This document shows, one piece after another, positions 24,029 through 32,341 of a DNA stretch of 56,480 nucleotides (positions are counted from its first letter, which is position 1; every line of letters starts with the position of its first letter). A program made the translations under genes and the position numbers. The notes beneath the pieces were generated by a model that worked only from the letters and a program-made list of their open reading frames with translations, was not told the DNA's origin and did not search any database. The stretch covers positions 1-56,480 of the forward strand of contig CAMLFH010000030.1 in assembly GCA_946479285.1 (NCBI GenBank). Direction: 5' to 3'. The stretch comes from an uncultured Flavobacteriales bacterium (GTDB lineage Bacteria > Bacteroidota > Bacteroidia > Flavobacteriales > Crocinitomicaceae).

Positions 24029-26257
24029 ATGAAATTTAATTTAGTATCCGTTTTTGTATTGGTTGTTGGTTTTGTTTCCTTCGGACAGGAAGTTCTTGCT
24101 CCGATAGGTGCAATGAAAAGAGAAGTCTCTCCAAGGAGATCTATGAATCTCAAAAGCATAACCAATATTGACAGCACTTTTATATATTCGTTTGACACCT
24201 TGTCTTTGCCGCTTTTGGATGAGTTTTCTCATTCCAAATTTCCGAATCTGGATGCGCAGCCGGGAGATCCGAATGTGACGGAACAGGAATTTCACCTCTT
24301 GCTGGATAATGTATCCAATGTTCCATTGACGAACGATAAAATGTTCTCGACTTCTCCAACAAGACGCAGTACAACCTCTTCTACCGGAACCACTACACAA
24401 GTGGATTTACCGCTGACAACCATAAAAATAGCTGACTTTCAGCATTATCCCGTAGTTTACTCTACGATTCAGTTGTATCCGCCTTATAATATCTACGACA
24501 CACTGGATGTTTCGGGGAATGTGATTCCGCTGTCTGATACGGTTTATTTGACAAACCCGGATACCAAACAGGATTCTGTTACTGTCTTCTTCGCACACGA
24601 TGTAAGTCCGGATAAATACTGGACAGATTTGTCTGCCTACCATAATTATACGCATGCAGTGAATCCGTGGACATTGGGAGTAGTGAGCTTTGACGGATTG
24701 GATGAAACCGGTTATCCGTATGCGATCAATACTATACAGGTTGGTTATGCGGATTATCTGACTTCTAAAACAATTGACCTTTCTTCCTATGCTCCGAATG
24801 ATTCAATTTATCTGAGCTTTTTAGTTCAAAGTCAGGGTTTTAATGATCCGACTGAAATCGAGGACTCATTGGTTCTGGAGTTTTATGATGCTGCCGGATC
24901 AGAATGGAACCGCGTTTGGTCAACAAGAGGTGGCGGCGCCCTGGGTGTTTTCAAAGTGGGGCACTTAAGAATTACCAATGCTATGTATCTTACCAATGGA
25001 TTTAGATTCCGATTCAAGAATTACGGAGCACTTTCCGGAATGCTGGATGTATTCCATTTGGATTATGTGCATTTAAGAAATGGAAGTGGTTACCAGGATA
25101 CGCTGTTTAAAGATTATGCATTTGTGTATAAGGTTGGATCGCTTATTGAGAAGTATACGGAAGTTCCATGGGAACATTGGGTAAATCAACCGACTCATAT
25201 GAACCCGAATGTTAAAGTAACGGTTCGAAACGGTTCAAACATTTCTGAGAATAACATGAACGGAAGTGTGAAAGTGAACTTCAATGGAACAACAGAAGGG
25301 AGCTTTACCTTAAATGCTCAGACTTTATCAGGTAATCAAATCAATTATGCACCGCGAACAAGCTATTCCAGCGTGCATAATTTTACGGGAGGTTATACCT
25401 TCTCCACAACACCATCTTCGACTACTAAAACATTTGATATCATTGGAAGTGCAGGAGCTCAGTTCCCGAATTTAGCTCTAAACGATTCATCCTACACGCA
25501 GCAGGTTTTTGAGAACGTGTATGCTTACGATGATGGGTCGGCTGAACAGGTGTACGGACTTTCACAAATACAGGCCAGATTGGCCCTTCGATTTGAACCG
25601 TACCAGTCAGATACACTGCTTGGAGTTAGAATGTGTTTTGTTCCAAGTATCAAGGATTTATCCAATAAATTGTTCCTGCTTACAGTTTGGTCTGATAATG
25701 GCGGTGAACCAGGCACAGTCATTTACCAGGATGAGTTTTTCTACCCGAGAACACCTATTTACGAGGAAGGAAGAGGAGTTTACACCGATTATTTATTAAA
25801 TGACGGTGAGCGTCTTCCATTGGGTTCAGGTGCGTTTTACGTAGGAATGAGACAAATTGATGCGGATCCGCTGCATATTGGGTTTGATATGAATAACCCG
25901 CAGCAAGCGAATTTATTTTTCTCTTTGAATGGTGGTGTTACCTGGAATAATTCGGCTAAACCGGGAGTTCCGATGATTCGTCCGATCATTAAAACCTTGG
26001 ACAATCCGGATCTTGCCGTAGATGAATTTGAAAAAGAAATCGATTGGAATGTGTACCCGAATCCAACCACCGGAATCGTAAATATTGAATGGAGATCAGA
26101 AGGATCTTTCCCGGGAGCTGTTTTAGTAGATTCGCAAGGACGTACACTGTTAAATGTAACGGCAGAAGATCTTCGTTTTGATTTGAGCGATGCTCCTGGC
26201 GGAATCTATTTCCTGAGATTAAACAATTCGCAAATAGTTAAAAAAATTATCCGATAA
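24029..26257 (+). CDS. Secreted protein with type A T9SS sorting domain
   Basis: The 742-residue protein has a signal peptide (MKFNLVSVFVLVVGFVSFGQ), a Thr/Ser-rich stretch near residues 100-130, and a long beta-rich middle containing a MAM/lectin-like portion (LEFYDAAGSEWNRVWSTRG, RFRFKNYGALSG). The last ~75 residues are a type A sorting domain: WNVYPNPTTGIVNIEW, LVDSQGRTLL, LSDAPGGIYFLRL and KKIIR. It lies between the PASTA gene (15 bases) and rluD (1 base), so it belongs to that operon. The function of the middle region is not recognised. Confidence 0.88.
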   Translation: MKFNLVSVFVLVVGFVSFGQEVLAPIGAMKREVSPRRSMNLKSITNIDSTFIYSFDTLSLPLLDEFSHSKFPNLDAQPGDPNVTEQEFHLLLDNVSNVPLTNDKMFSTSPTRRSTTSSTGTTTQVDLPLTTIKIADFQHYPVVYSTIQLYPPYNIYDTLDVSGNVIPLSDTVYLTNPDTKQDSVTVFFAHDVSPDKYWTDLSAYHNYTHAVNPWTLGVVSFDGLDETGYPYAINTIQVGYADYLTSKTIDLSSYAPNDSIYLSFLVQSQGFNDPTEIEDSLVLEFYDAAGSEWNRVWSTRGGGALGVFKVGHLRITNAMYLTNGFRFRFKNYGALSGMLDVFHLDYVHLRNGSGYQDTLFKDYAFVYKVGSLIEKYTEVPWEHWVNQPTHMNPNVKVTVRNGSNISENNMNGSVKVNFNGTTEGSFTLNAQTLSGNQINYAPRTSYSSVHNFTGGYTFSTTPSSTTKTFDIIGSAGAQFPNLALNDSSYTQQVFENVYAYDDGSAEQVYGLSQIQARLALRFEPYQSDTLLGVRMCFVPSIKDLSNKLFLLTVWSDNGGEPGTVIYQDEFFYPRTPIYEEGRGVYTDYLLNDGERLPLGSGAFYVGMRQIDADPLHIGFDMNNPQQANLFFSLNGGVTWNNSAKPGVPMIRPIIKTLDNPDLAVDEFEKEIDWNVYPNPTTGIVNIEWRSEGSFPGAVLVDSQGRTLLNVTAEDLRFDLSDAPGGIYFLRLNNSQIVKKIIR

Positions 26258-26258
26258 G

Positions 26259-27287
26259 ATGAATGAAGATGTTCAGGATGTTGAGCAGGAAGAAGAAGAA
26301 CTTTTTGAACATTACCGTTTTACTGCAGATCCGGGACAGGAATCTGTTCGCATAGATAAATACTTGCTGGATCGTCTACCAAATACTTCCCGGAACAAGA
26401 TCCAGTCGGCCGCTAAAAACGGCAGCGTTGTTGTAAACGGAAATCCCGTAAAATCAAATTACAAGGTCAAACCAAAGGATGAAGTGGCAATTGTACTGCC
26501 TTATCCGGTGCGTGAATTGGAATTAATTCCGCAGGATATTCCGCTCGATATTGTTTACGAAGACGACGATGTGATTGTAGTGAATAAACCTTCAAATATG
26601 GTTGTTCATCCAGGATACGGGAATTATACCGGGACTTTGGTAAATGCTTTGGTGTTTCACTTTGACAACCTGCCGGAAAGGAAAACAGATTACTTCGGAA
26701 GACCCGGATTAGTTCACCGCCTGGATAAGCACACAACCGGGATCATGGTGGTGGCGAAAACAGAAGACGCGCTGACAAAACTGGCCAAACAATTTTACGA
26801 TAGAACGACCGAAAGAAGATACCAGGCGCTGGTCTGGGGAGATCTGGAAGAGGATATCCGCATTGAAGGAAATTTGGGACGATCCCTGAATAACCGAAAA
26901 GTAATGACCGTTTTCCCGGAAGGTGATTATGGAAAACATGCAGTAACGCATGTGAAAGTCTTGAAGCGTTATGGTTTGGTAACTTTAGTTGAATGTAAGC
27001 TGGAGACCGGAAGAACTCACCAGATTCGCACCCATTTGAAATGGAAAGGACATCCCTTGTTCCATGATTTGGAATATGGCGGTGATCGCATCGTAAAAGG
27101 TACCACGCACGATAAATACAAACAATTCATTTCCAACTGTTTCGATTTAGTACCCGGTCAGGCTTTACACGCTGTATCCTTAGGATTCCAACATCCGAAA
27201 ACCGGTGAATGGAAGCAATTTGAATCCGATTTACCCGAAGGATTTCAGGTTTTACTACAGAAATGGGACAGATACGTCGCTGAGTAA
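26259..27287 (+). CDS. rluD: RluD-type 23S rRNA pseudouridine synthase
   Basis: RluA/RluD-family enzymes isomerise uridines of 23S rRNA. The 342-residue protein has an N-terminal S4 domain at about 28-85 (IDKYLLDRLPNTSRNKIQSA), then the catalytic domain with the aspartate motif GLVHRLDKHTTGIMVVAKT, and C-terminal ECKLETGRTHQIRTHL and GHPLFHDLEYGG. It starts 1 base after the secreted T9SS gene. RluD is the best match by layout, but the exact target sites are not shown by the sequence. Confidence 0.93.
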   Translation: MNEDVQDVEQEEEELFEHYRFTADPGQESVRIDKYLLDRLPNTSRNKIQSAAKNGSVVVNGNPVKSNYKVKPKDEVAIVLPYPVRELELIPQDIPLDIVYEDDDVIVVNKPSNMVVHPGYGNYTGTLVNALVFHFDNLPERKTDYFGRPGLVHRLDKHTTGIMVVAKTEDALTKLAKQFYDRTTERRYQALVWGDLEEDIRIEGNLGRSLNNRKVMTVFPEGDYGKHAVTHVKVLKRYGLVTLVECKLETGRTHQIRTHLKWKGHPLFHDLEYGGDRIVKGTTHDKYKQFISNCFDLVPGQALHAVSLGFQHPKTGEWKQFESDLPEGFQVLLQKWDRYVAE

Positions 27288-27450
27288 AATCTCACAAAAA
27301 GCAATTTAGACGTTTTTTTTTCCGTGATAAATAGTGCGTATTCAAAATTTTAATTTAATTTCGGCAATCATGATAGCTGATGAACTATACCTTTAAGCCA
27401 ATAGTCGCTCTATCATCACCGTGTTTATTATAAAAAGATTGCACCTTGCT

Positions 27451-29625
27451 ATGAATATTAAAACGCTTATTTTATCTGGACTTTTAATTGTTTCCAGCGT
27501 GTCTTTCGGACAAGTGAAACAAATTAAAGATGCAAATGCTGAGTTTAGAAGTGGGAATTACTGTGAAGCAGCTTCAAAAACTGAATTAGCCTATTCAAAA
27601 ATCAAACGTAAGTCCAAATCGGGCCTAGCACTGAAGGGTGAAATGGCATTTAAAACTGCGGAAAGTTACAGAATGACAGACCAGTTCAAAAATGCTAACG
27701 CATGGTACGAAAAAGCTATTCTGTTAAAATACCAACAAAAAGAACCTCTTGTTTTATTATACAATGCGAACATGCTTCGTCAAATGAGCGAATTGAAAAA
27801 GGCTCAGGAGAACTACATAGCATATAAAGCTTTGGTTCCGGACGATCCGAGAGCAGACGTTGGTATTGCTTCTTGCAAGATGTTCGAAGAATTCAAAGAA
27901 AACAGAACACGTCACACGGTTTCCAACGTAAAAGCCCTGAATAAAGAAGGATTTGAGATGGCACCGATGTTCGTTGACAAGAAAGACACTAAAATCGCTT
28001 TCGGTACATCCAGTGAACGTGAAGGCCTTGAAGGAAAAGCAAAAGATCCGTTGACTTGTCAAAAATACATGGATATCTTCGTTTCTGAATTGGATAAAAA
28101 AGGAAACTGGTTAGAGCCTAAGCCAATTGTTGGTGACAGTATCAATACAGAAGACAGCGAAGGTACTTTGTGTATCGATGCACGTGGAAAAACAATGTTC
28201 TTTACACGTTGTCCAAGTACAAAAAAGAAAAATTTAGGTTGTGACATCTACATGTCCGAATTAGGTGGAAAAGGATGGGAACGTCCGAAGAAACTTTCTT
28301 TGAAACCAAACGATACACTTTCTGTTGGTCACCCATGTGTTACTGACGATGCAAAGTTTTTGATCTTTGCTTCTGATATGCCGGGCGGACAAGGTGGACA
28401 CGATTTGTGGTACACGACTTACGAGAAAAAAGGAGATTCCTGGTCAATTCCGGTAAACATGGGTCCTGAGATCAACACAGCAGGAAACGAATTATTCCCA
28501 AGCTTCGCAAGAAACGGAGATTTGATCTATGCTTCTGACGGTCTTCCGGGAATGGGAGCATTGGATATGTTCCGTGCTGAAAAAGTAGGAGACAAAAATC
28601 AGTGGGAAAAACCAACAAACTTCGGTTCTCCGTTAAACTCTGAATTTAACGACTATGCAATGGTTGAAGTGGATGACCGCAAAGGATACTTTACTTCAGA
28701 GCGTAAAGGAAACGTGGGTGAGCAGTTCAGCCCGGATCTTTGGATGTACGAATTACCTCCTAATGTATTCTCTTTAAAAGTAAACGTATTCGATCTTTTG
28801 GATAAATCACGTCAAACGAAGATTGAAGGTGTGAAGGTTGTGGTTGTTGGATCTAATGCAAACGAGAGATGGGAAGGTTTAACTGCAAAAGACGGATCTG
28901 TATTCTGGGATAAAAAACCGAACGGAGATCGTTACATTGCAGAAGAGTCTGATTACAAGATCACGATTTCTAAAGAAGGATACTACGAAGACAAGAACGG
29001 AGCTTCTATCTCCACAAAAGGATTGAAATACAACCAGGATTTCGTATTGGATATGGGATTGTTCCCGATCAAAAAACCAATCCGTCTTCCGGAGGTACGT
29101 TATCCTTTGGCAAAATGGGATTTGTTAGTTGATTCAACTATTAACTCTAAAGATTCCTTGTTATTCGTTTACAACTTATTAAATGAGTTCCCTAACTTGG
29201 TTCTTGAGTTGAGTTCACATACCGATCCACGTGGAAACGATGTTTACAACCAGGTTCTTTCCGAAAACCGTGCTAAAGCTTGTTACAAGTACTTAGTAGA
29301 GGAAAAAGGAGTTGATCCTCGTAGAATCATCCCTGTAGGAAAAGGAGAGCGCGAGCCAAGAACAGTTTACTTGTCTGCAGGTAAATACCTGGAGTCTGAG
29401 CCGAAAGATGCGGAAGGAAATCCAATCCCTGGAGTTCAGGCGATTGTATTGAAAGAAGCGTACATGAACCAGTTCAAGAAAACAAACAAGAGATTGTTTG
29501 AGCAATTGCAGCAGTTCAACAGACGTACGGAAGGAAGAGTGGTTACTTTGGAGTTCGATGCTAATTCCTACCCACCATCCAATCCGGATTACCTGATATA
29601 CAAACCACTTCCGAAAGCGAAGTAG
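27451..29625 (+). CDS. PorE-like OmpA-family protein (TPR, PD40, OmpA)
   Basis: The 724-residue protein has a signal peptide (MNIKTLILSGLLIVSSVSFG), helical TPR-like repeats at about 25-145, a beta-propeller of PD40/WD40-like blades at about 165-435 (SEGTLCIDARGKTMFFTRC, FLIFASDMPGGQGGHDLWY), a carboxypeptidase-regulatory-like domain at about 440-535, and an OmpA peptidoglycan-binding domain at about 548-680 with LSSHTDPRGNDVYNQVLSEN and RA. This domain order is that of PorE, a T9SS component that ties the outer-membrane machinery to peptidoglycan. A generic PD40/OmpA protein is the alternative. The frame also opens at a GTG at 27421; the ATG at 27451 fits the signal peptide. Confidence 0.85.
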   Translation: MNIKTLILSGLLIVSSVSFGQVKQIKDANAEFRSGNYCEAASKTELAYSKIKRKSKSGLALKGEMAFKTAESYRMTDQFKNANAWYEKAILLKYQQKEPLVLLYNANMLRQMSELKKAQENYIAYKALVPDDPRADVGIASCKMFEEFKENRTRHTVSNVKALNKEGFEMAPMFVDKKDTKIAFGTSSEREGLEGKAKDPLTCQKYMDIFVSELDKKGNWLEPKPIVGDSINTEDSEGTLCIDARGKTMFFTRCPSTKKKNLGCDIYMSELGGKGWERPKKLSLKPNDTLSVGHPCVTDDAKFLIFASDMPGGQGGHDLWYTTYEKKGDSWSIPVNMGPEINTAGNELFPSFARNGDLIYASDGLPGMGALDMFRAEKVGDKNQWEKPTNFGSPLNSEFNDYAMVEVDDRKGYFTSERKGNVGEQFSPDLWMYELPPNVFSLKVNVFDLLDKSRQTKIEGVKVVVVGSNANERWEGLTAKDGSVFWDKKPNGDRYIAEESDYKITISKEGYYEDKNGASISTKGLKYNQDFVLDMGLFPIKKPIRLPEVRYPLAKWDLLVDSTINSKDSLLFVYNLLNEFPNLVLELSSHTDPRGNDVYNQVLSENRAKACYKYLVEEKGVDPRRIIPVGKGEREPRTVYLSAGKYLESEPKDAEGNPIPGVQAIVLKEAYMNQFKKTNKRLFEQLQQFNRRTEGRVVTLEFDANSYPPSNPDYLIYKPLPKAK

Positions 29626-29642
29626 TTTCAAAAAAATCATAG

Positions 29643-29674
29643 AAAAAAGGTCTTTGTTTCAAAGGCCTTTTTTT
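29643..29674 (+). terminator. Terminator after PorE-like gene
   Basis: AAAAAAGGTCTTTG pairs with CAAAGGCCTTTTTT around a TTT loop, followed by T run; it ends 28 bases upstream of the purM promoter box. Confidence 0.88.
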
Positions 29675-29701
29675 GTGGCCTTTCCTCTCAATTGAATTTT
29701 G

Positions 29702-29709
29702 TAACTTTG
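29702..29709 (+). promoter_or_regulatory. Promoter -7 box TAACTTTG for purM
   Basis: TAACTTTG matches TAnnTTTG, 17 bases before the ATG at 29727, and lies within the longer open frame from 29673, which argues for the downstream start. Confidence 0.6.
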
Positions 29710-29726
29710 CCCTTTCAAATTTTACT

Positions 29727-30899
29727 ATGTCAGATATTCGATACAATTTGCGTGGCGTTTCCGCAGGAAAAGAAGAAGTACATAATGCGATCAAAAAAGT
29801 CGACAAAGGCTTGTTCCCGAAAGCATTTTGCAAGATCGTACCCGATTATCTGACAGGTGATGAAGAGTATTGCATCGTGATGCATGCGGATGGGGCCGGT
29901 ACTAAATCTTCCCTTGCATACATGTACTGGAAAGAGACCGGTGATATCTCCGTTTGGAAAGGAATTGCACAGGACGCCCTGATCATGAATATCGACGATT
30001 TATTGTGTGTTGGAGCAACAGAAAATATTTTACTTTCTTCCACGATTGGGAGAAATAAGAACCTGATTACCGGTGAAGTTATCGCCGCAATCATTAACGG
30101 TACTGAAGAATTGCTGGGAACCTTGCGCGAGCAGGGAATCGGGATTTACTCCACAGGCGGTGAAACAGCTGATGTGGGTGATTTGGTCCGTACTATCATA
30201 GTAGATTCTACCGTTGTTTGCCGCATGAAACGTTCGGAAGTCATTTCCAATCATACGATCCGGGATGGGGATGTAATTGTGGGAATGGCATCTTACGGTC
30301 AGGCAACTTACGAAACCGCTTACAACGGTGGAATGGGGTCCAACGGATTAACTTCTGCCCGCCACGATGTATTCAATAAAACATTGGCAGAAAAGTACCC
30401 GGAAAGTTTTGACGCGGCAGTTCCTGCTGATTTGGTGTATTCCGGATCGAAGAACCTGACGGATTCCGTTGACGGAGTTCCGGTAGACGCCGGACAATTG
30501 GTACTTTCTCCTACAAGAACATACGCACCGGTGATCAAAGCAATTTTGGATAAATGCCGTTCATCGATTCACGGAATGGTTCATTGTTCCGGTGGAGCGC
30601 AAACAAAAGTGCTTCATTTTGTAGACGATGTACATGTGATTAAAGATAATTTATTCCCGATTCCGCCGCTTTTCAAAATGATCCGGGAAGAATCCGGTAC
30701 AGACTGGAAAGAAATGTACAAGGTCTTTAATATGGGACACCGTATGGAAGTTTACCTGCCGGAAAGTGAAGCGCAGCAAATCATTGAGATTACTAAATCG
30801 TTCGGAATTGATGCTCAGATCATTGGGAGAGTAGAAAAAATGAACGGGAAACAGGTAACGGTTCGCTCGGAAGTGGGAGAATTCGTATACAACGGATAA
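29727..30899 (+). CDS. purM: Phosphoribosylformylglycinamidine cyclo-ligase (AIR synthase)
   Basis: PurM closes the imidazole ring of AIR in de novo purine synthesis using ATP. The 390-residue protein is of the longer form seen in Bacteroidota (about 385-390 residues). It shows the PurM-type ATP-binding features: HADGAGTKSSLAY, ALIMNIDDLLCVGATE, STGGETADVGDLVRT, GDVIVGMASYG, and the C-terminal domain with GMVHCSGGAQTKVL and FNMGHRMEVY. It is monocistronic, between the terminator at 29643 and the palindrome at 30921. Confidence 0.94.
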   Translation: MSDIRYNLRGVSAGKEEVHNAIKKVDKGLFPKAFCKIVPDYLTGDEEYCIVMHADGAGTKSSLAYMYWKETGDISVWKGIAQDALIMNIDDLLCVGATENILLSSTIGRNKNLITGEVIAAIINGTEELLGTLREQGIGIYSTGGETADVGDLVRTIIVDSTVVCRMKRSEVISNHTIRDGDVIVGMASYGQATYETAYNGGMGSNGLTSARHDVFNKTLAEKYPESFDAAVPADLVYSGSKNLTDSVDGVPVDAGQLVLSPTRTYAPVIKAILDKCRSSIHGMVHCSGGAQTKVLHFVDDVHVIKDNLFPIPPLFKMIREESGTDWKEMYKVFNMGHRMEVYLPESEAQQIIEITKSFGIDAQIIGRVEKMNGKQVTVRSEVGEFVYNG

Positions 30900-30920
30900 A
30901 GATAAATTTGGCGTTTGATT

Positions 30921-30955
30921 CATGTAGGGGTAAAGTCGCGACTTACCCCTACATG
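30921..30955. repeat. 35-base near-perfect palindrome
   Basis: CATGTAGGGGTAAAGTCG at 30921-30938 mirrors CGACTTACCCCTACATG at 30939-30955 with one bulged A. It has no T run and lies in the 152-base gap between purM and prfA, where I see nothing else. It looks like a small dispersed palindromic element; it could also act as a weak transcription end for purM. Confidence 0.7.
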
Positions 30956-31051
30956 ATGTTATACGAGAATAAGAATTAGCCCCGGTTAATGATAACATGA
31001 CAAGCGTTAGTGCGGTCATCAGAGAGCATTAATATAAATTACGAAGATTAA

Positions 31052-32131
31052 ATGCAGGATTTATTAAATAAACTGGAAGCAATTCACTTTCGATTTGTAG
31101 AGGTTGGTAAAATGATTACCGACCCGGAAATCATTTCGAATATGGAGCGCTATGTAAAATTGAATAAAGAATACCGGGATTTGGAAGAAGTAGACCATGC
31201 TTACAAGTCCTACAAGAATATTTTGGATAATATCAAAAGTTCCAGAGAACTGCTTGAAGTGGAAACAGATCCTGAAATGCGTGAAATGGCGAAGATGGAG
31301 ATCAATGACCTGGAGCAGCAAAAACCGGAACTGGAAGAAGCAATAAAAATATTATTGATCCCGAAAGATCCGGAAGACGATAAAAATGCGATTCTCGAAT
31401 TACGTGCCGGAACCGGAGGTGATGAAGCATGTATTTTCGTGGAAGATGTTTTTAGAATGTACACGATGTACTTCAAAGAAATGGGCTGGACATACGAAAT
31501 TGTGAATTCTTCGGAAGCATCCGGAAAAGGATACAAAGAGATTTCCATGAGTATTGAAGGTGCCGGGATTTACGGAATGCTGAAGTTTGAATCTGGTGTA
31601 CACCGCGTGCAGCGTGTTCCTGAAACAGAATCACAAGGTCGTGTGCACACCTCTGCAATTACCGTAGCTGTATTGCCGGAAGCAGAAGAAGTGGATTTCG
31701 AACTGGATATGAATGATGTGCGCAAAGATACCTTCCGGGCATCAGGAGCAGGAGGTCAGCACATTAACAAAACAGAATCCGCTATTCGATTAACACACAT
31801 TCCAACCGGAGTTGTAGTGGAATGTCAGGATGGTCGTTCACAGCATAAAAACCTTGCTCAGGCAATATCTGTATTGCGTTCCCGTTTATACCAGGCAGAA
31901 TTGGACCGCGTTCACCAGGAACGTGCGGCTCAAAGAAAGACTTTGGTATCGACCGGAGACCGCTCTGCAAAAATCAGAACATACAATTATCCACAGGGTC
32001 GGATTACAGATCATCGGATTAACAAAACGATCTACAACCTCGGAGCATTTATGAATGGCGATGTTCAGGAAATGATTGATGCGCTGAAAATGGCAGAAAA
32101 TGCCGAGAAAATGAAAGGCGAGCTAAACTAA
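31052..32131 (+). CDS. prfA: Peptide chain release factor 1
   Basis: RF1 recognises UAA and UAG stop codons and triggers release of the finished protein. The 359-residue protein is full length, with the GGQ peptidyl-hydrolysis motif in RASGAGGQHINKTESAIRLT near residue 235, and upstream ELRAGTGGDEACIFVEDVFRMY. The downstream region with IRTYNYPQGRITDHRI is typical of RF1. It stands alone between purM and the TonB receptor gene. No start ambiguity was noticed. Confidence 0.96.
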   Translation: MQDLLNKLEAIHFRFVEVGKMITDPEIISNMERYVKLNKEYRDLEEVDHAYKSYKNILDNIKSSRELLEVETDPEMREMAKMEINDLEQQKPELEEAIKILLIPKDPEDDKNAILELRAGTGGDEACIFVEDVFRMYTMYFKEMGWTYEIVNSSEASGKGYKEISMSIEGAGIYGMLKFESGVHRVQRVPETESQGRVHTSAITVAVLPEAEEVDFELDMNDVRKDTFRASGAGGQHINKTESAIRLTHIPTGVVVECQDGRSQHKNLAQAISVLRSRLYQAELDRVHQERAAQRKTLVSTGDRSAKIRTYNYPQGRITDHRINKTIYNLGAFMNGDVQEMIDALKMAENAEKMKGELN

Positions 32132-32154
32132 GTTCAAATCCCGATATGAATTAA

Positions 32155-32209
32155 ATGTTCAAAAAGTTCAATGGATTAAACTCTTGAACCTTTTGAACTC
32201 TTTGAACAT
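32155..32209. repeat. Inverted repeat ATGTTCAAA...TTTGAACAT
   Basis: ATGTTCAAAAAGTTCAA at 32155-32171 mirrors TTGAACTCTTTGAACAT at 32193-32209 with one mismatch. It follows prfA and precedes the terminator at 32213. It may be a dispersed 3'-end element. Confidence 0.6.
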
Positions 32210-32212
32210 CAT

Positions 32213-32247
32213 AAAAAAACGTGCTGTTAACAGTGCGTTTTTTTTAT
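32213..32247 (+). terminator. Terminator after prfA
   Basis: An A-run, a stem ACGTGCTG/CAGTGCGT with G-U pairs around TTAA, and a run of eight T's form an intrinsic terminator that may work in both directions. Confidence 0.8.
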
Positions 32248-32316
32248 GATAGTTACCTTTAACCGAATAATGACAACCATTCGCCATTTTTTTGGAAGTT
32301 TTAAGAAGATAAATGC

Positions 32317-32324
32317 GAATTTTG
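32317..32324 (+). promoter_or_regulatory. Promoter -7-like box GAATTTTG for TonB receptor operon
   Basis: GAATTTTG differs from TAnnTTTG at the first base and lies 17 bases before the ATG at 32342, the spacing seen at purM, pyrF and mtnA. Confidence 0.35.
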
Positions 32325-32341
32325 CACCACAACTCAACAAT

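Noticed and set aside
32187..32213. A fourth possible ECF motif (AACCTTTT ... CATCAT) after prfA
   Set aside because: Spacing is one base longer, TTTCC is absent and the site lies inside an inverted repeat with a terminator, so chance similarity is more likely.
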